Below, one piece after another: positions 7,624 through 16,201 of a stretch of DNA of 64,000 bases (positions within the stretch are counted from its first letter, which is position 1; each line of letters begins with the position of its first letter). Origin of the DNA: Enterobacteriaceae bacterium 4M9 (GTDB taxonomy: Bacteria; Pseudomonadota; Gammaproteobacteria; Enterobacterales; Enterobacteriaceae); assembly GCA_010092695.1 (NCBI GenBank), contig JAADJJ010000001.1:992001-1056000 (forward strand). Direction: 5' to 3'. Position numbers and translations under genes: made by a program. Below the pieces are notes generated by a model. That model searched no databases and was not told where the DNA came from. It saw nothing but the letters and a program-made list of their open reading frames with translations.

Positions 7624-9363
7624 TTACTTCACTTCACGCCACAGCGTGGCCGAATCGCTCGCCCCCGGCGCCCAGCCTTCGACATAGGCCGTATGGGTTT
7701 GCAGGCAGACCCAGTTTTTCCCGTTATGAGACACAATATCGCCTGCCTGGTAGGTGGCGCGCAGCGTCCATTGCGGATAATCGCCCGGCTCATTACCTGA
7801 CTGTGTGGTCACTGACAGGGTGTTGCTCGGTTCAGAGAGCTTGCCCTTAATATCCTCAGCGATAACCCTATAGCGGTAAGCGGTGGCTGCGGACAAGCCG
7901 GCGTCGGTATAGGTGAGCTGAGAAGGCGTGACCTCACCGATGTAATGGCCATCGCGATAAACCCGGTATCCCTTCAGCGCATACGTTGATGTTGATGCTG
8001 TCCACATCACAGTGGCCGACGTTGCCGTCACGCCAACTTCACGCAGGTTGCCCGGTGGCGAAACAAAGGCGTTTTCCTCACCTGAATCCGCGAGCGTGCG
8101 CACGACAATCGCGGCGCTGCGTGCAGATTCATTGTTTGCGGCATCTACGGCGCTGACGGCATATTCAAATGCGCTGTCAGACGGCAGGTTAGTGTCGGTG
8201 AATTGTGTGGCAGTGGTGCTGTTCACCGGCTGGCCGTCGCGATAAATCATAAAACGTACTGCCGGGACGGGAGTCGCGGAATGCGTCCACTGTAAAGCGA
8301 TGCTGTTTTGCGTCTGAGCCGACGAGGCCAGGTTTGTGGGGGCCGCAGGCTGCTGCGGGGGCGTTCCACCTTCTACCAGGCTGCCGTAGCGGTTAATGAA
8401 TTCCCAGCTGTAAGGGCGGCCATCGCGGTCAAAGCCTGCATCCCAGTTGACGGACCAGGTCATCAGGCCTTTGATCGGCAGACCGGCGGCGCTCAGACGA
8501 TCGAGCGCGGTAAATACATCTTGTGGGTTGATAACATAACCGGTGGCTGCCGCGTCGTTATTGGTCGGCAGGCCGATGACAAATTTATCGTGAGGGATCC
8601 TGGTAAAGCCGCGTGTACCGGTGGTCAGGCTTTCTGTGAGGTAGTAAAGGAAATCAGCTTTTTGCGCATCATTGTTCTGTGCCAGCCAGCCAATGTTTTC
8701 CACGTAAACGCCGTCGCCGCCCTGGTTATAGAACTGCGGAGCGATGAAGTCATAATAGCCTTCAAGTGCGGTGATATAGGGAATATAGGCACCAGTGGCG
8801 GTCAGATACGGAAATTCCGGCGCCATGCTGATAATAAAGTTTTTACCCTGCTGGCGGTAGTGCTCTTTAACGCGGATGAGGGCCGCAGGAATGACCTGTC
8901 GGTTTTGCGCTGCGGTAATTGCCGACTGTTCAAGGTCAATATCCAGACCATCAAACGCATAACGGTCGGTAAGTTCAATAATACGCTCAACGAACGCATT
9001 TTCCTGATGAGACTGTAATTCAACATGGGCATCTGCGCCTCCGAGTGAAATAAGCACCTTACGGCCCTGACTATGCAGAACGTCAATCTGACGACGGAAC
9101 TCTGCATCGCTGTATTTATACGGCTTAAAATCAGGGATAGGATCGCTACTGCCGCCATCGACTTTCATAAAAGCGACGGCAACAACATTATACTGTACCG
9201 GAATATCGGTCAGCGGCATCTCGGTAAAGCGACCACCTTTGTAGCCCTGACCTGAGGTGGCAACCCAGTTGTGCCAGAAACCTATGACGATTTTACCATT
9301 ATCAGCCAGTGCGTGAGCGGCAGTATTTGCGACCTGGCTAACGCTGTATTTTTCAATGGACAT
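7624..9363 (-). CDS. Chitinase, GH18, ChiC-like (GH18-FnIII-FnIII-CBM5/12)
   Basis: 579 residues from the ATG at 9363, chosen over an upstream start because GGAGAAG stands just before it. The GH18 catalytic domain (about 23-345) has the DxxDxDxE motif at 138-145 (DGLDIDLE, catalytic acid E145) and SLGGADAH in strand 3. Two fibronectin type III domains follow, then a C-terminal chitin-binding CBM5/12 (YQAGDIVSHNGKNWVCLQTH). The catalytic domain closely resembles Serratia marcescens ChiC, an endo-acting chitinase that lacks a Sec signal and leaves the cell by a holin/endolysin-type route. This protein also lacks a signal peptide, and no such export genes are in the window. Serratia ChiC has one FnIII; this one has two. 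It degrades chitin outside the cell. Confidence 0.9.
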   Translation of the reverse strand: MSIEKYSVSQVANTAAHALADNGKIVIGFWHNWVATSGQGYKGGRFTEMPLTDIPVQYNVVAVAFMKVDGGSSDPIPDFKPYKYSDAEFRRQIDVLHSQGRKVLISLGGADAHVELQSHQENAFVERIIELTDRYAFDGLDIDLEQSAITAAQNRQVIPAALIRVKEHYRQQGKNFIISMAPEFPYLTATGAYIPYITALEGYYDFIAPQFYNQGGDGVYVENIGWLAQNNDAQKADFLYYLTESLTTGTRGFTRIPHDKFVIGLPTNNDAAATGYVINPQDVFTALDRLSAAGLPIKGLMTWSVNWDAGFDRDGRPYSWEFINRYGSLVEGGTPPQQPAAPTNLASSAQTQNSIALQWTHSATPVPAVRFMIYRDGQPVNSTTATQFTDTNLPSDSAFEYAVSAVDAANNESARSAAIVVRTLADSGEENAFVSPPGNLREVGVTATSATVMWTASTSTYALKGYRVYRDGHYIGEVTPSQLTYTDAGLSAATAYRYRVIAEDIKGKLSEPSNTLSVTTQSGNEPGDYPQWTLRATYQAGDIVSHNGKNWVCLQTHTAYVEGWAPGASDSATLWREVK

Positions 9364-9902
9364 ATCTTCTCCAGTGGTAATGTTTAAATGAATAGTGAAC
9401 TTGGGTAGCAACAAACACGGCAATTTTTCGGATGATGGAAATATTGCTTTGGTGCTGTGCTGTCTGTGCAGGTGAATAGTGGTTTATATTGTATTGGGCG
9501 GCAATATTAAGTTTTATTGGGACGGGAATATAAAGTGAGGCGAAGGCGCGTGTTGTGATATGCGGCTTTTTTTTGAGGTGCAAGGATAAGGTGCGAAAGC
9601 GAGGAAAAGCCAGTATGACTTTTTAGGGAGAGTGCTGGCTGAAATAACGGTGCAAAGATAGAGCTTGCCCATTGGGGTTTAAAAAATAATGAATTAAAAA
9701 TAAATGTTGATAGGTGGAAATAACCACCTGAGTCGCGCATTTTTCGCTTTTAATAAATTGCATGTGACTGATGCTGGTATTTTTAAAGGAACTGACGGTA
9801 TTAAACAGCGCAGCCTGAATGCACTGAGTCGGGTGAGGGACCTGACATTTCTGCGGTGATGAATAAACAGGATCGAAAGATAACGTCAATCCAGGATGAT
9901 TG

Positions 9903-10039
<137 letters not shown>

Positions 10040-10080
10040 ACAATGACTCATCGTTCCGCACCAGGCGCTTGGGTCGGGCA

Positions 10081-10104
10081 AGGCATTCTGTTTGAAGAAT
10101 GCCT
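10081..10104 (-). terminator. Hairpin after kbaY
   Basis: AGGCATTCT and its exact complement around a 6-nt loop, 58 bp past the kbaY stop codon on the minus strand. No T-run follows, so termination is only plausible by position. Confidence 0.4.
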
Positions 10105-10162
10105 CATCGTGTTGCGCAGTTTATAACGATATTTTGTCGCTGGATGGGCAAACCCGTTAACC

Positions 10163-11035
10163 TCAGACTTTCGCCGTTTGACGCAGGCGATTTTCTGAAC
10201 CGCATACGCGGATTTTACTGCGCACGACCTCCTTCATGGCATCCATACCGACGCGCATGTAGTAGCGCGGGTCGCTGCCGTCAGGATTGTGCGCAAACCA
10301 GGTTTTTACCGCACTGGCGAAGGCGATTTTCAACTCGGTGGCGACATTCACTTTGCATACACCCAATTCAATAGTGCGGCGAACATCATCGTCTGGAACA
10401 TCGCTCGCGCCATGCAGTACAAGCGGTACACAAACCACCTTCCTGATGTTTGCCAGCCGCTGGAAATCAATTTTTGGGCGCTGGGTGTAAAGGCCGTGAG
10501 CGGTGCCGATGGCAACGGCCAGGCTATCGACGCCGGTCAGTTCAACAAAACGGTGTGCCTGCTGCGGGTCGGTTAAAAAGGCGCTTTCGGCGTCAACGTC
10601 CATATCATCTTCTACACCCCCCAGGCGACCCAGTTCAGCCTCCACGCTGCAATCATTCTGGTGGCAAAAATCCACCACGGATTTTACCAGCTTCACATTC
10701 TCATCAAACGGGAAGTGGCTGCCATCGATCATCGCACTGCGCACACCGGCAGACACTTTACGGCGAATATCATCCAGCGATTCATGATGATCGAGATGGA
10801 TGGCCAGCGGCATGTCATAGCTTTCGGAATAGGCGCGGCACAGCGCGTAGATTTCTTCGAACGCGATGTGCTTATAGGTCCCTGGCGTGCCTGCGAGAAT
10901 GACTGGCGAATGCATTTCCTGACAGACTTCGAGAATAGCCTGAATGGTTTCTGCGTTGTGGATGTTAAACGCAGGAACGGCGTAGCCGTGTTTTTGTGCA
11001 TCCAGGAGCAGATATTTGGTTGAGATAATGCCCAT
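10163..11035 (-). CDS. kbaY: Tagatose-1,6-bisphosphate aldolase, catalytic subunit KbaY/AgaY
   Basis: 290 residues; class II (zinc) aldolase that splits D-tagatose-1,6-bisphosphate into dihydroxyacetone phosphate and glyceraldehyde-3-phosphate, the last step of GalNAc catabolism. Visible motifs: HLDHHESLDD (proton-donor Asp and zinc His), EAELGRLGG and LVLHGASDV. It matches E. coli KbaY nearly throughout, with about four extra C-terminal residues. It works with KbaZ, encoded first in the same operon. Its ATG is one base past the agaS stop, so the two are translated together. It is the last gene of the operon; agaB, agaC, agaD and agaI, which follow in E. coli, are missing. Confidence 0.95.
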   Translation of the reverse strand: MGIISTKYLLLDAQKHGYAVPAFNIHNAETIQAILEVCQEMHSPVILAGTPGTYKHIAFEEIYALCRAYSESYDMPLAIHLDHHESLDDIRRKVSAGVRSAMIDGSHFPFDENVKLVKSVVDFCHQNDCSVEAELGRLGGVEDDMDVDAESAFLTDPQQAHRFVELTGVDSLAVAIGTAHGLYTQRPKIDFQRLANIRKVVCVPLVLHGASDVPDDDVRRTIELGVCKVNVATELKIAFASAVKTWFAHNPDGSDPRYYMRVGMDAMKEVVRSKIRVCGSENRLRQTAKV

Positions 11036-11036
11036 A

Positions 11037-12200
11037 TTACTTCTCCTGCGATATCCAGGGGTGAATAACGACGCCTTGCACGACCCGGTTGACGGTGCCG
11101 CTGGCTGAAGGTGTATCGGGAGTGATGCCTGCTTTAAGGGATTCCGTCAGGGCAAATACCTGGGCATACATTAAAAAGCAGAAAGCCTGCTCAACGTCGC
11201 TAAACGTGCGGGCGGTGGGCAGCAGAATATGCGGCCCGGCGGTGACGACGGCATCAGCAGCGGCAGAAATCGCCACCACACGCAGTGCCTGATTATCGCG
11301 GCGCAATTCTGCTAACAGATCGAGATCGTACTGGCGGGTATAAGGGTGTGAAGAGACGAAGATCACGACCAGCGTTGTGCTATCGATCAGCGATTTAGGG
11401 CCATGTCGAAAGCCCGTCGACGAATCATAAAACGCCGCCACTTTCCCGGCTGTGAGTTCCAGCACTTTGAGTGAGCACTCGCGTGCAGCGCCCTGCAAGC
11501 CGCCGCTGCCCAGGTAAACCACCCGCTGCCAGGAGGCATTGCCAAAAACGCCGTCGCTGAAATCCCCCAGAGAAGTGATTATCTCCTCACAGCGGCGTGC
11601 AACATCTTCAAAGTTGCGGCTATTTATCGCCTCTGGCGCGAACACGGCGAGGCAGCTTGCCATCATGGTGGTAATACTGCTGGTCATTGCAAAACCACGA
11701 TCGTGAGTTTCTGCGGGCATTAACAGCGGCCAGGCGTGTTCATCTTTGACGGCGTTTTGATACAGCGCACCCGCTTCATTACAGGTGATGACCAGATGAT
11801 GACAGTCCTGGATACACTGATTTGCCAGCTCAACGGCAGCGACGCTTTCCGGGCTATTGCCGGAGCGGGCAAAGGAGACCAGTAATGTCGGCTGCGTTTG
11901 TTGCAGATAATCGGTAGGGTTTGTGACCAGGTCGGTCGTGGGAACGGCAACAATGTTTTTCCCGGTGTGGCGAGAAAGCCATGGCGCAATGATATCGCCA
12001 ATAAAGGCCGATGTACCGGCACCAGTGAGGATGATTTTCAACGCCGGGTTTGCCAGCAGTGGCGCAAGGAATGCTTCAAGGCTTGCCCGCTGCAGCGCAA
12101 TATTTTTCAGCGATGCCCGCCAGCTGTTGGGCTGTTGGCGGATCTCTTTTTCAGTCCAGGTTTGTGTTCTGCCTGTACTCCCGATAAGGGCTTCACTCAT
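11037..12200 (-). CDS. agaS: GalN-6-P deaminase / tagatose-6-P isomerase AgaS
   Basis: 387 residues from the ATG at 12200. This start is preferred over the ATG at 12215 because AAGGA stands 7 nt before it and none precedes the other. Two SIS (sugar isomerase) domains: LTGAGTSAFIGD and FARSGNSPES in the first, GSGGLQGAARE and GFRHGPKSL in the second. The family converts galactosamine-6-phosphate to tagatose-6-phosphate; E. coli AgaS is the deaminase of the pathway even where agaI is absent. A 260-bp gap to agaA holds a terminator and AgaR-type operators, so agaS-kbaY probably also have their own promoter, as in E. coli. Confidence 0.93.
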   Translation of the reverse strand: MSEALIGSTGRTQTWTEKEIRQQPNSWRASLKNIALQRASLEAFLAPLLANPALKIILTGAGTSAFIGDIIAPWLSRHTGKNIVAVPTTDLVTNPTDYLQQTQPTLLVSFARSGNSPESVAAVELANQCIQDCHHLVITCNEAGALYQNAVKDEHAWPLLMPAETHDRGFAMTSSITTMMASCLAVFAPEAINSRNFEDVARRCEEIITSLGDFSDGVFGNASWQRVVYLGSGGLQGAARECSLKVLELTAGKVAAFYDSSTGFRHGPKSLIDSTTLVVIFVSSHPYTRQYDLDLLAELRRDNQALRVVAISAAADAVVTAGPHILLPTARTFSDVEQAFCFLMYAQVFALTESLKAGITPDTPSASGTVNRVVQGVVIHPWISQEK

Positions 12201-12255
12201 AACGTCATCCTTCATCAGTGTGTTTCATTTAACAAAGCTAATTCGGTTTTTGTTC

Positions 12256-12269
12256 TTTCGTTTTATTTC
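12256..12269. promoter_or_regulatory. AgaR operator upstream of agaS
   Basis: TTTCGTTTTATTTC fits the AgaR operator core as I recall it (TTTCRTTTYRTTTY) at all 14 positions. It lies about 55 bp before the agaS start codon. Confidence 0.7.
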
Positions 12270-12304
12270 TTTTTACGTTCCAATCCGTTAACTGAAATTT
12301 ATTG

Positions 12305-12318
12305 GAAATAAAATGAAA
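12305..12318. promoter_or_regulatory. Second AgaR operator upstream of agaS
   Basis: On the minus strand TTTCATTTTATTTC, a full match to the same core in opposite orientation to the site at 12256. A weaker third site (two mismatches) is at 12335-12348. Paired sites suggest cooperative or looped repression of agaS-kbaY. Confidence 0.7.
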
Positions 12319-12419
12319 GGTCAATGTGTAAAATGAAAGATAACGAAAATTTTTTTACGAACGTAAAGGTAAAAAACAATCACGAAGACACTGTGATAAG
12401 GAAAAGAAAGGAACAGAAA

Positions 12420-12443
12420 GACATGCCGCGATAACACGGCATG
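12420..12443 (-). terminator. Terminator after agaA
   Basis: ACATGCCG/CGGCATGT 8-bp stem followed on the minus strand by a pyrimidine-rich CTTTCTGTTCCTTTC tract, 20 bp past the agaA stop. Probably a partial terminator before the internal agaS promoter. Confidence 0.6.
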
Positions 12444-12462
12444 TAAAAAGAGGTGACAGCAG

Positions 12463-13596
12463 CTACTGTGGGGATAACTGGCCGTTAAGCCAGATGTGTT
12501 GCACAAAAAGATCGCTGTTCAGAGCAATGAGGTTGGCTTGTTTACCAGGTGCAATCGACCCCAGCCGATCGTCAATACCCAACATTCTGGCCGGTTGTCG
12601 GGACGCCATGTGGATGGCATCTTGCGAGGAGCAGCCTGCGAGCCTCACCATGTTACGCACGGCGGCATCCAGCGACAGCGTACTGCCTGCCAGACTTCCG
12701 CTTGCCGTACGCACCACTCCGGCGCGCATGTCGACATCATAACCGCAAATGTCATAGCTTCCGTCGGGCATACCCGCGGCGCGCATGGCATCGGTGATAA
12801 GCAGGGTGCGATCGGCGGCACACTGGCAACAGAGCTGCATTGCCGCCGGATGAACGTGGTGGCCGTCGGCAATAAGCTCCAGCCAGGCGCGTGTGTCGGT
12901 TAACCCGGCACCGACCATGCCCGGCTCGCGGTGGTGCAACCCCGACATGCCGTTAAAGCAATGCACCAGCCCGTCTGCTCCCGCATCCAGCGCGGCAATG
13001 GTCTGCGCCCATGTCGCTGCGCTGTGGCCAAGCATGACCCGAATATCGCGCGATTTCAGATAACGGATGGCTGCCAGCGCGTTGGGTTTTTCCGGCGCAA
13101 GTGCTACGACACGCAGCGTCTGGCGAGAGATAGCGATTAACTCATCAAGCTCTGTGTTATTGAGTTCGCGAAACAGCTCTGGCGGGTGCGCACCTTTGTT
13201 CTGCGGCGTGAACCAGGGGCCTTCCAGATAGCTGCCCAGCACCCGTGCTCCTGGTCCACCGTTTTCGCAGCGCGTGGCGATGCGCCTGAGTGCGGCATGA
13301 ATGCTTTTGAGCGGCGCGGTGACTGTTGTTGGCAGCCAGGCGCCCACGCCTTCCCGTGCTTGATGCCTGGCAAGAATATCCAGCGTGTCCGGCGCATCAT
13401 CCATGACATCAACCCCAGCGCCGCCGTGAACATGGGTATCGATGTAGGCAGGGCAAAGTAACTCGGCCTCGCGCCCAGCAACGCCAGGCGCAACTGGCGC
13501 TATAGCGGTAATCACCCCGTTCTCAATGCAGACCTGGTGGTCATCAAGCCACCCCTGGTCCGTCAGCAGGCGCCTGGCACGCAGCCACTGGCTCAT
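12463..13596 (-). CDS. agaA: N-acetylgalactosamine-6-phosphate deacetylase AgaA
   Basis: 377 residues, amidohydrolase family. It removes the acetyl group from GalNAc-6-phosphate, giving galactosamine-6-phosphate and acetate, in the cytoplasm. Motifs: DTHVHGG (metal His pair), LEGPWFTPQNKGAH (metal-binding Glu and substrate contacts), MLGHSAAT, HCFNGMSGLHHREPG and the catalytic Asp in LITDAM. It matches E. coli AgaA rather than NagA in many details, and the operon fits. Its ATG overlaps the agaF stop (ATGA), so translation is coupled. NagA is the nearest alternative; context and sequence both favour AgaA. Confidence 0.93.
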   Translation of the reverse strand: MSQWLRARRLLTDQGWLDDHQVCIENGVITAIAPVAPGVAGREAELLCPAYIDTHVHGGAGVDVMDDAPDTLDILARHQAREGVGAWLPTTVTAPLKSIHAALRRIATRCENGGPGARVLGSYLEGPWFTPQNKGAHPPELFRELNNTELDELIAISRQTLRVVALAPEKPNALAAIRYLKSRDIRVMLGHSAATWAQTIAALDAGADGLVHCFNGMSGLHHREPGMVGAGLTDTRAWLELIADGHHVHPAAMQLCCQCAADRTLLITDAMRAAGMPDGSYDICGYDVDMRAGVVRTASGSLAGSTLSLDAAVRNMVRLAGCSSQDAIHMASRQPARMLGIDDRLGSIAPGKQANLIALNSDLFVQHIWLNGQLSPQ

Positions 13597-14030
13597 ATGC
13601 CGTCACCTGCTTCACCGTCTTCTTCACGCTCGCGGGCCAGTTCATCAGCCAGCGACGTTAGTCCTCGGTGCCCACATACCAGTGCCTGGCGCCTGAATGC
13701 TTCCTCGTTCAGTCCTTCGCGCTCCAGTGTCATCTCCAGCAGCAGTTGCAGGTTAGTGCCGGTGATGACCTCGCAACCGGGCATTTGCATGGCAAGCGTG
13801 GAGGCAACCCGAAACGGCGTGCCACCGAGTAAGTCAGTCAGAAAAACGATCCCGTCGCAATGGCTCAGGGTTTGTGTGGCCTCGGTCAACTGTGATGTGA
13901 GGAGCGCCGTAGTTGAGCTTTGCGGGAAATCAATAGCCTCAAACTGTGGCTGTTCGCCCAGAACCTGCGTCATGGCTTGCGCCAGGCCACTGGCGAATCC
14001 GCCGTGGCCGGTAAGAATAATGCCTAACAT
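13593..14030 (-). CDS. agaF: GalNAc PTS enzyme IIA component AgaF
   Basis: 145 residues, mannose-family (PTS-EIIA-man) domain. It takes phosphate from HPr on His9 (TGHGGFASG) and passes it to AgaV (IIB). FLTDLLGGTPF is the other family hallmark. The acidic C-terminal tail (REREEDGEAGDG) is also seen in E. coli AgaF. It is a cytoplasmic partner of the AgaW/AgaE membrane complex. It lies 15 bp after agaE and overlaps agaA. Confidence 0.93.
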   Translation of the reverse strand: MLGIILTGHGGFASGLAQAMTQVLGEQPQFEAIDFPQSSTTALLTSQLTEATQTLSHCDGIVFLTDLLGGTPFRVASTLAMQMPGCEVITGTNLQLLLEMTLEREGLNEEAFRRQALVCGHRGLTSLADELAREREEDGEAGDGI

Positions 14031-14045
14031 CGTGCTTCCTCATCA

Positions 14046-14924
14046 TTACAGGAAATGGGCGAATTTGCCGACAATGCCCAGCACAACCGTAAGGCAAATC
14101 AGGCGCAACGGGCTCCAGCCACGGCGCACCAGCCAGAACATGGTCAGGGTGTAGACAAGCGGCAGGAAGGCGGGCATCAGTTTGTCGATAACGTCGCTTT
14201 GAAGCTTCACCACGGCGTCGCCAGCGGTAATTTCAAGCGTAGTGCTCAGGCGTACATAAGTGGCAACCAGCGCGCCAATCACCGTCATCCCAACAAGAGA
14301 GGCCGCGTGAGCGACTTTTTTGGTGTTGGCCTTAATAAGCGGAATCGCTGACACGCCCATGCGGTAGGCGTAGTGCGCCAGGCCAAAGCGCAGGCCGAGA
14401 TGCACAACGTTAAACATTACAATAAAGACAATGGCACCCAACAGGGAGCCTTGCAGAGCAAGACTTGCACCAATACCGCCACAAACAGGAAGCAGCGTTA
14501 GCCAGAACATCGCGTCGCCAATGCCGCCAAGCGGTGCGCCTACGGCAATTTTGGTGCTCTGAATGCTGTTGACGTCCTGCTTGGAACGCTCCATGGCAAG
14601 GATAATGCCGATCACAAAAGTGACCAGGAACGGATGGGTATTGAAAAATCCCATATGGCCTTTCATGGCTCGTGCAAGGTCGCGCGGATGGGTATGAATC
14701 TTTTTCAGCGCCGGTAGCAACCCGTAAAGCCAACCGGAGGCCTGCATACGTTCGTAGTTAAAGGAGGCTTGCAGCAGCATGGAGCGCCACGCCACCCGGT
14801 TAATGTCTTGTGGGGTAAGCTCTGCCCCGAGTGACTGATCGTCATATACGTTTTCATCAACACCGGTTAAGAGAGTCTGTTCACTGTCTGGCGCAGTCGC
14901 GAGCGCCTTGTGGTTAGATACCAT
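14046..14924 (-). CDS. agaE: GalNAc PTS enzyme IID component AgaE
   Basis: 292 residues from the ATG at 14924, which has GAGG upstream; a longer frame is open but would run deeper into agaW. Mannose-family IID membrane protein: the cytoplasmic part has SFNYERMQASGW and the signature GAPLGGIGDAMFWLTLLP, followed by hydrophobic helices to the C-terminus. Together with AgaW it forms the membrane channel that brings in GalNAc while AgaV/AgaF phosphorylate it. Its first 11 nt overlap the end of agaW. The hydrophilic N-terminal 40 residues are variable between species. AgaE is preferred over AgaD because of the adjacent GalNAc genes V, W and F. Confidence 0.9.
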   Translation of the reverse strand: MVSNHKALATAPDSEQTLLTGVDENVYDDQSLGAELTPQDINRVAWRSMLLQASFNYERMQASGWLYGLLPALKKIHTHPRDLARAMKGHMGFFNTHPFLVTFVIGIILAMERSKQDVNSIQSTKIAVGAPLGGIGDAMFWLTLLPVCGGIGASLALQGSLLGAIVFIVMFNVVHLGLRFGLAHYAYRMGVSAIPLIKANTKKVAHAASLVGMTVIGALVATYVRLSTTLEITAGDAVVKLQSDVIDKLMPAFLPLVYTLTMFWLVRRGWSPLRLICLTVVLGIVGKFAHFL

Positions 14925-15696
14925 CTTCGAATTCCTCTTCGTGCTGTGTACGGGGAGCGGTGGGCTGTGGGTCCTTGCGCAGCAGGTCAATAAGCGCCAT
15001 TGCCAGGGCGGCGGCGGCAATGGCCAGAACCGGGAGCTTCAGCCAGGCGGCGGCTACAAAACCAAGAATGAAATAGGGGATGTAGACGTTCTTCATCATG
15101 ATTTTCAGCAATACGGCAAAGCCGATGGCGGGCATAATGCCACCCGCAACGCCCAGACCATCAATCAGGCGCTCAGGCAGTATGTTGATGGCGGTTTTCG
15201 CGTGCTCTGCGCCGAAGTAGACCGGCAGGAATGCGCAAAGAAAATAGAAAGTACCAAGCGCCAGTAGTGCAAGGTAGTTAACGCGCTCAATGCCGCGGGT
15301 ATCCGCGTTTGCAGCCATGTTATCGCAGCGCGACATCACGCCAGACATCACGGAGAAGAGGAAGGTAATCCCCATTTGCACTGCCACAGCGAAGGGGACG
15401 GCAACACCAACGGCAACATCGGGTTTTACGCCGGTGGTGATGGCGAACGCGGTGCCGACGATGGTGCCAATGATAACGTTCGGCGGCTGTGCGCCAGCCA
15501 GTGGGGCAAGACCCATCCAGACCAGTTCCAGGGTTCCGCCGGTCAGAATACCGGTGTGCAGGTCACCCAGAATTAACCCTACCAGCGGCCCAAGCACCAC
15601 CGGACGGTGGATGTGGGTCAGGCCGTTAAACATATCCAGGCCAGCAATAAAGGCAAGAATACCCAGTGCAAGACCCTGTAATAAGCTAATCTCCAT
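14914..15696 (-). CDS. agaW: GalNAc PTS enzyme IIC component AgaW
   Basis: 260 residues from the ATG at 15696; a GTG directly before it is in frame, but GAGGG is spaced correctly (8 nt) for the ATG. Mannose-family IIC integral membrane protein, about seven hydrophobic segments, with the family pattern GGTLELVWMGLAPLAGAQPPN and NVIIGTIVGTAFAI. It forms the sugar-conducting channel with AgaE. The C-terminus is acidic (HEEEFEDG) and overlaps the agaE start. E. coli K-12 has lost part of this region; here the gene is intact. Confidence 0.92.
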   Translation of the reverse strand: MEISLLQGLALGILAFIAGLDMFNGLTHIHRPVVLGPLVGLILGDLHTGILTGGTLELVWMGLAPLAGAQPPNVIIGTIVGTAFAITTGVKPDVAVGVAVPFAVAVQMGITFLFSVMSGVMSRCDNMAANADTRGIERVNYLALLALGTFYFLCAFLPVYFGAEHAKTAINILPERLIDGLGVAGGIMPAIGFAVLLKIMMKNVYIPYFILGFVAAAWLKLPVLAIAAAALAMALIDLLRKDPQPTAPRTQHEEEFEDGI

Positions 15697-15707
15697 CACA
15701 ATAGCCC

Positions 15708-16181
15708 TCAGAGCAGGTTAAATAAATTCTGAGCAGGTTCTGTTGGGACGCCCTGAACAAAGCAATCAACCCCTGCGTTTTTTAGGGCGTTAAAGGCTGC
15801 AATATCCGTTGCATCAACAGAAACCGTTTTTGCGATTTGCTGCTTACCGCTGGCGTAGTGCATGTTGCCGACGTTGATACGCGGGACGGGAACGCCGCCT
15901 TCAACAAGCGTCAGGAAATCGGCAGGCGTCTTGCAGACCAGCAGAATTTTTTGCCGATCGGCAGCGCGGTGAATATTGTCGACCACTTTTTGCAGCGGCC
16001 AGAAGCGCACGGCAATGCCTTCTGCCAGCACCATTTCCATCAGGTTTTGCTGTACCGGGTCTTCAGCGACGTCATCATTAGCGACCAGAACAAGGTTGGC
16101 TCCCGCAAACCCTACCCACTGAACGCCAACCTGGCCGTGAATCAAGCGTTCATCAATGCGACTTAAGACAATATTTGGCAT
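15708..16181 (-). CDS. agaV: GalNAc PTS enzyme IIB component AgaV
   Basis: 157 residues, mannose-family IIB (PTSIIB_sorb fold). Phosphate is carried on His15 in IDERLIHGQVGVQW and transferred to GalNAc as it crosses the membrane. The NVGNMHY and PTEPAQ segments are typical. Second gene of the operon, 20 bp after kbaZ and 11 bp before agaW. Confidence 0.93.
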   Translation of the reverse strand: MPNIVLSRIDERLIHGQVGVQWVGFAGANLVLVANDDVAEDPVQQNLMEMVLAEGIAVRFWPLQKVVDNIHRAADRQKILLVCKTPADFLTLVEGGVPVPRINVGNMHYASGKQQIAKTVSVDATDIAAFNALKNAGVDCFVQGVPTEPAQNLFNLL

Positions 16182-16201
16182 AACGTTATCCTTCGCTTTT
16201 C

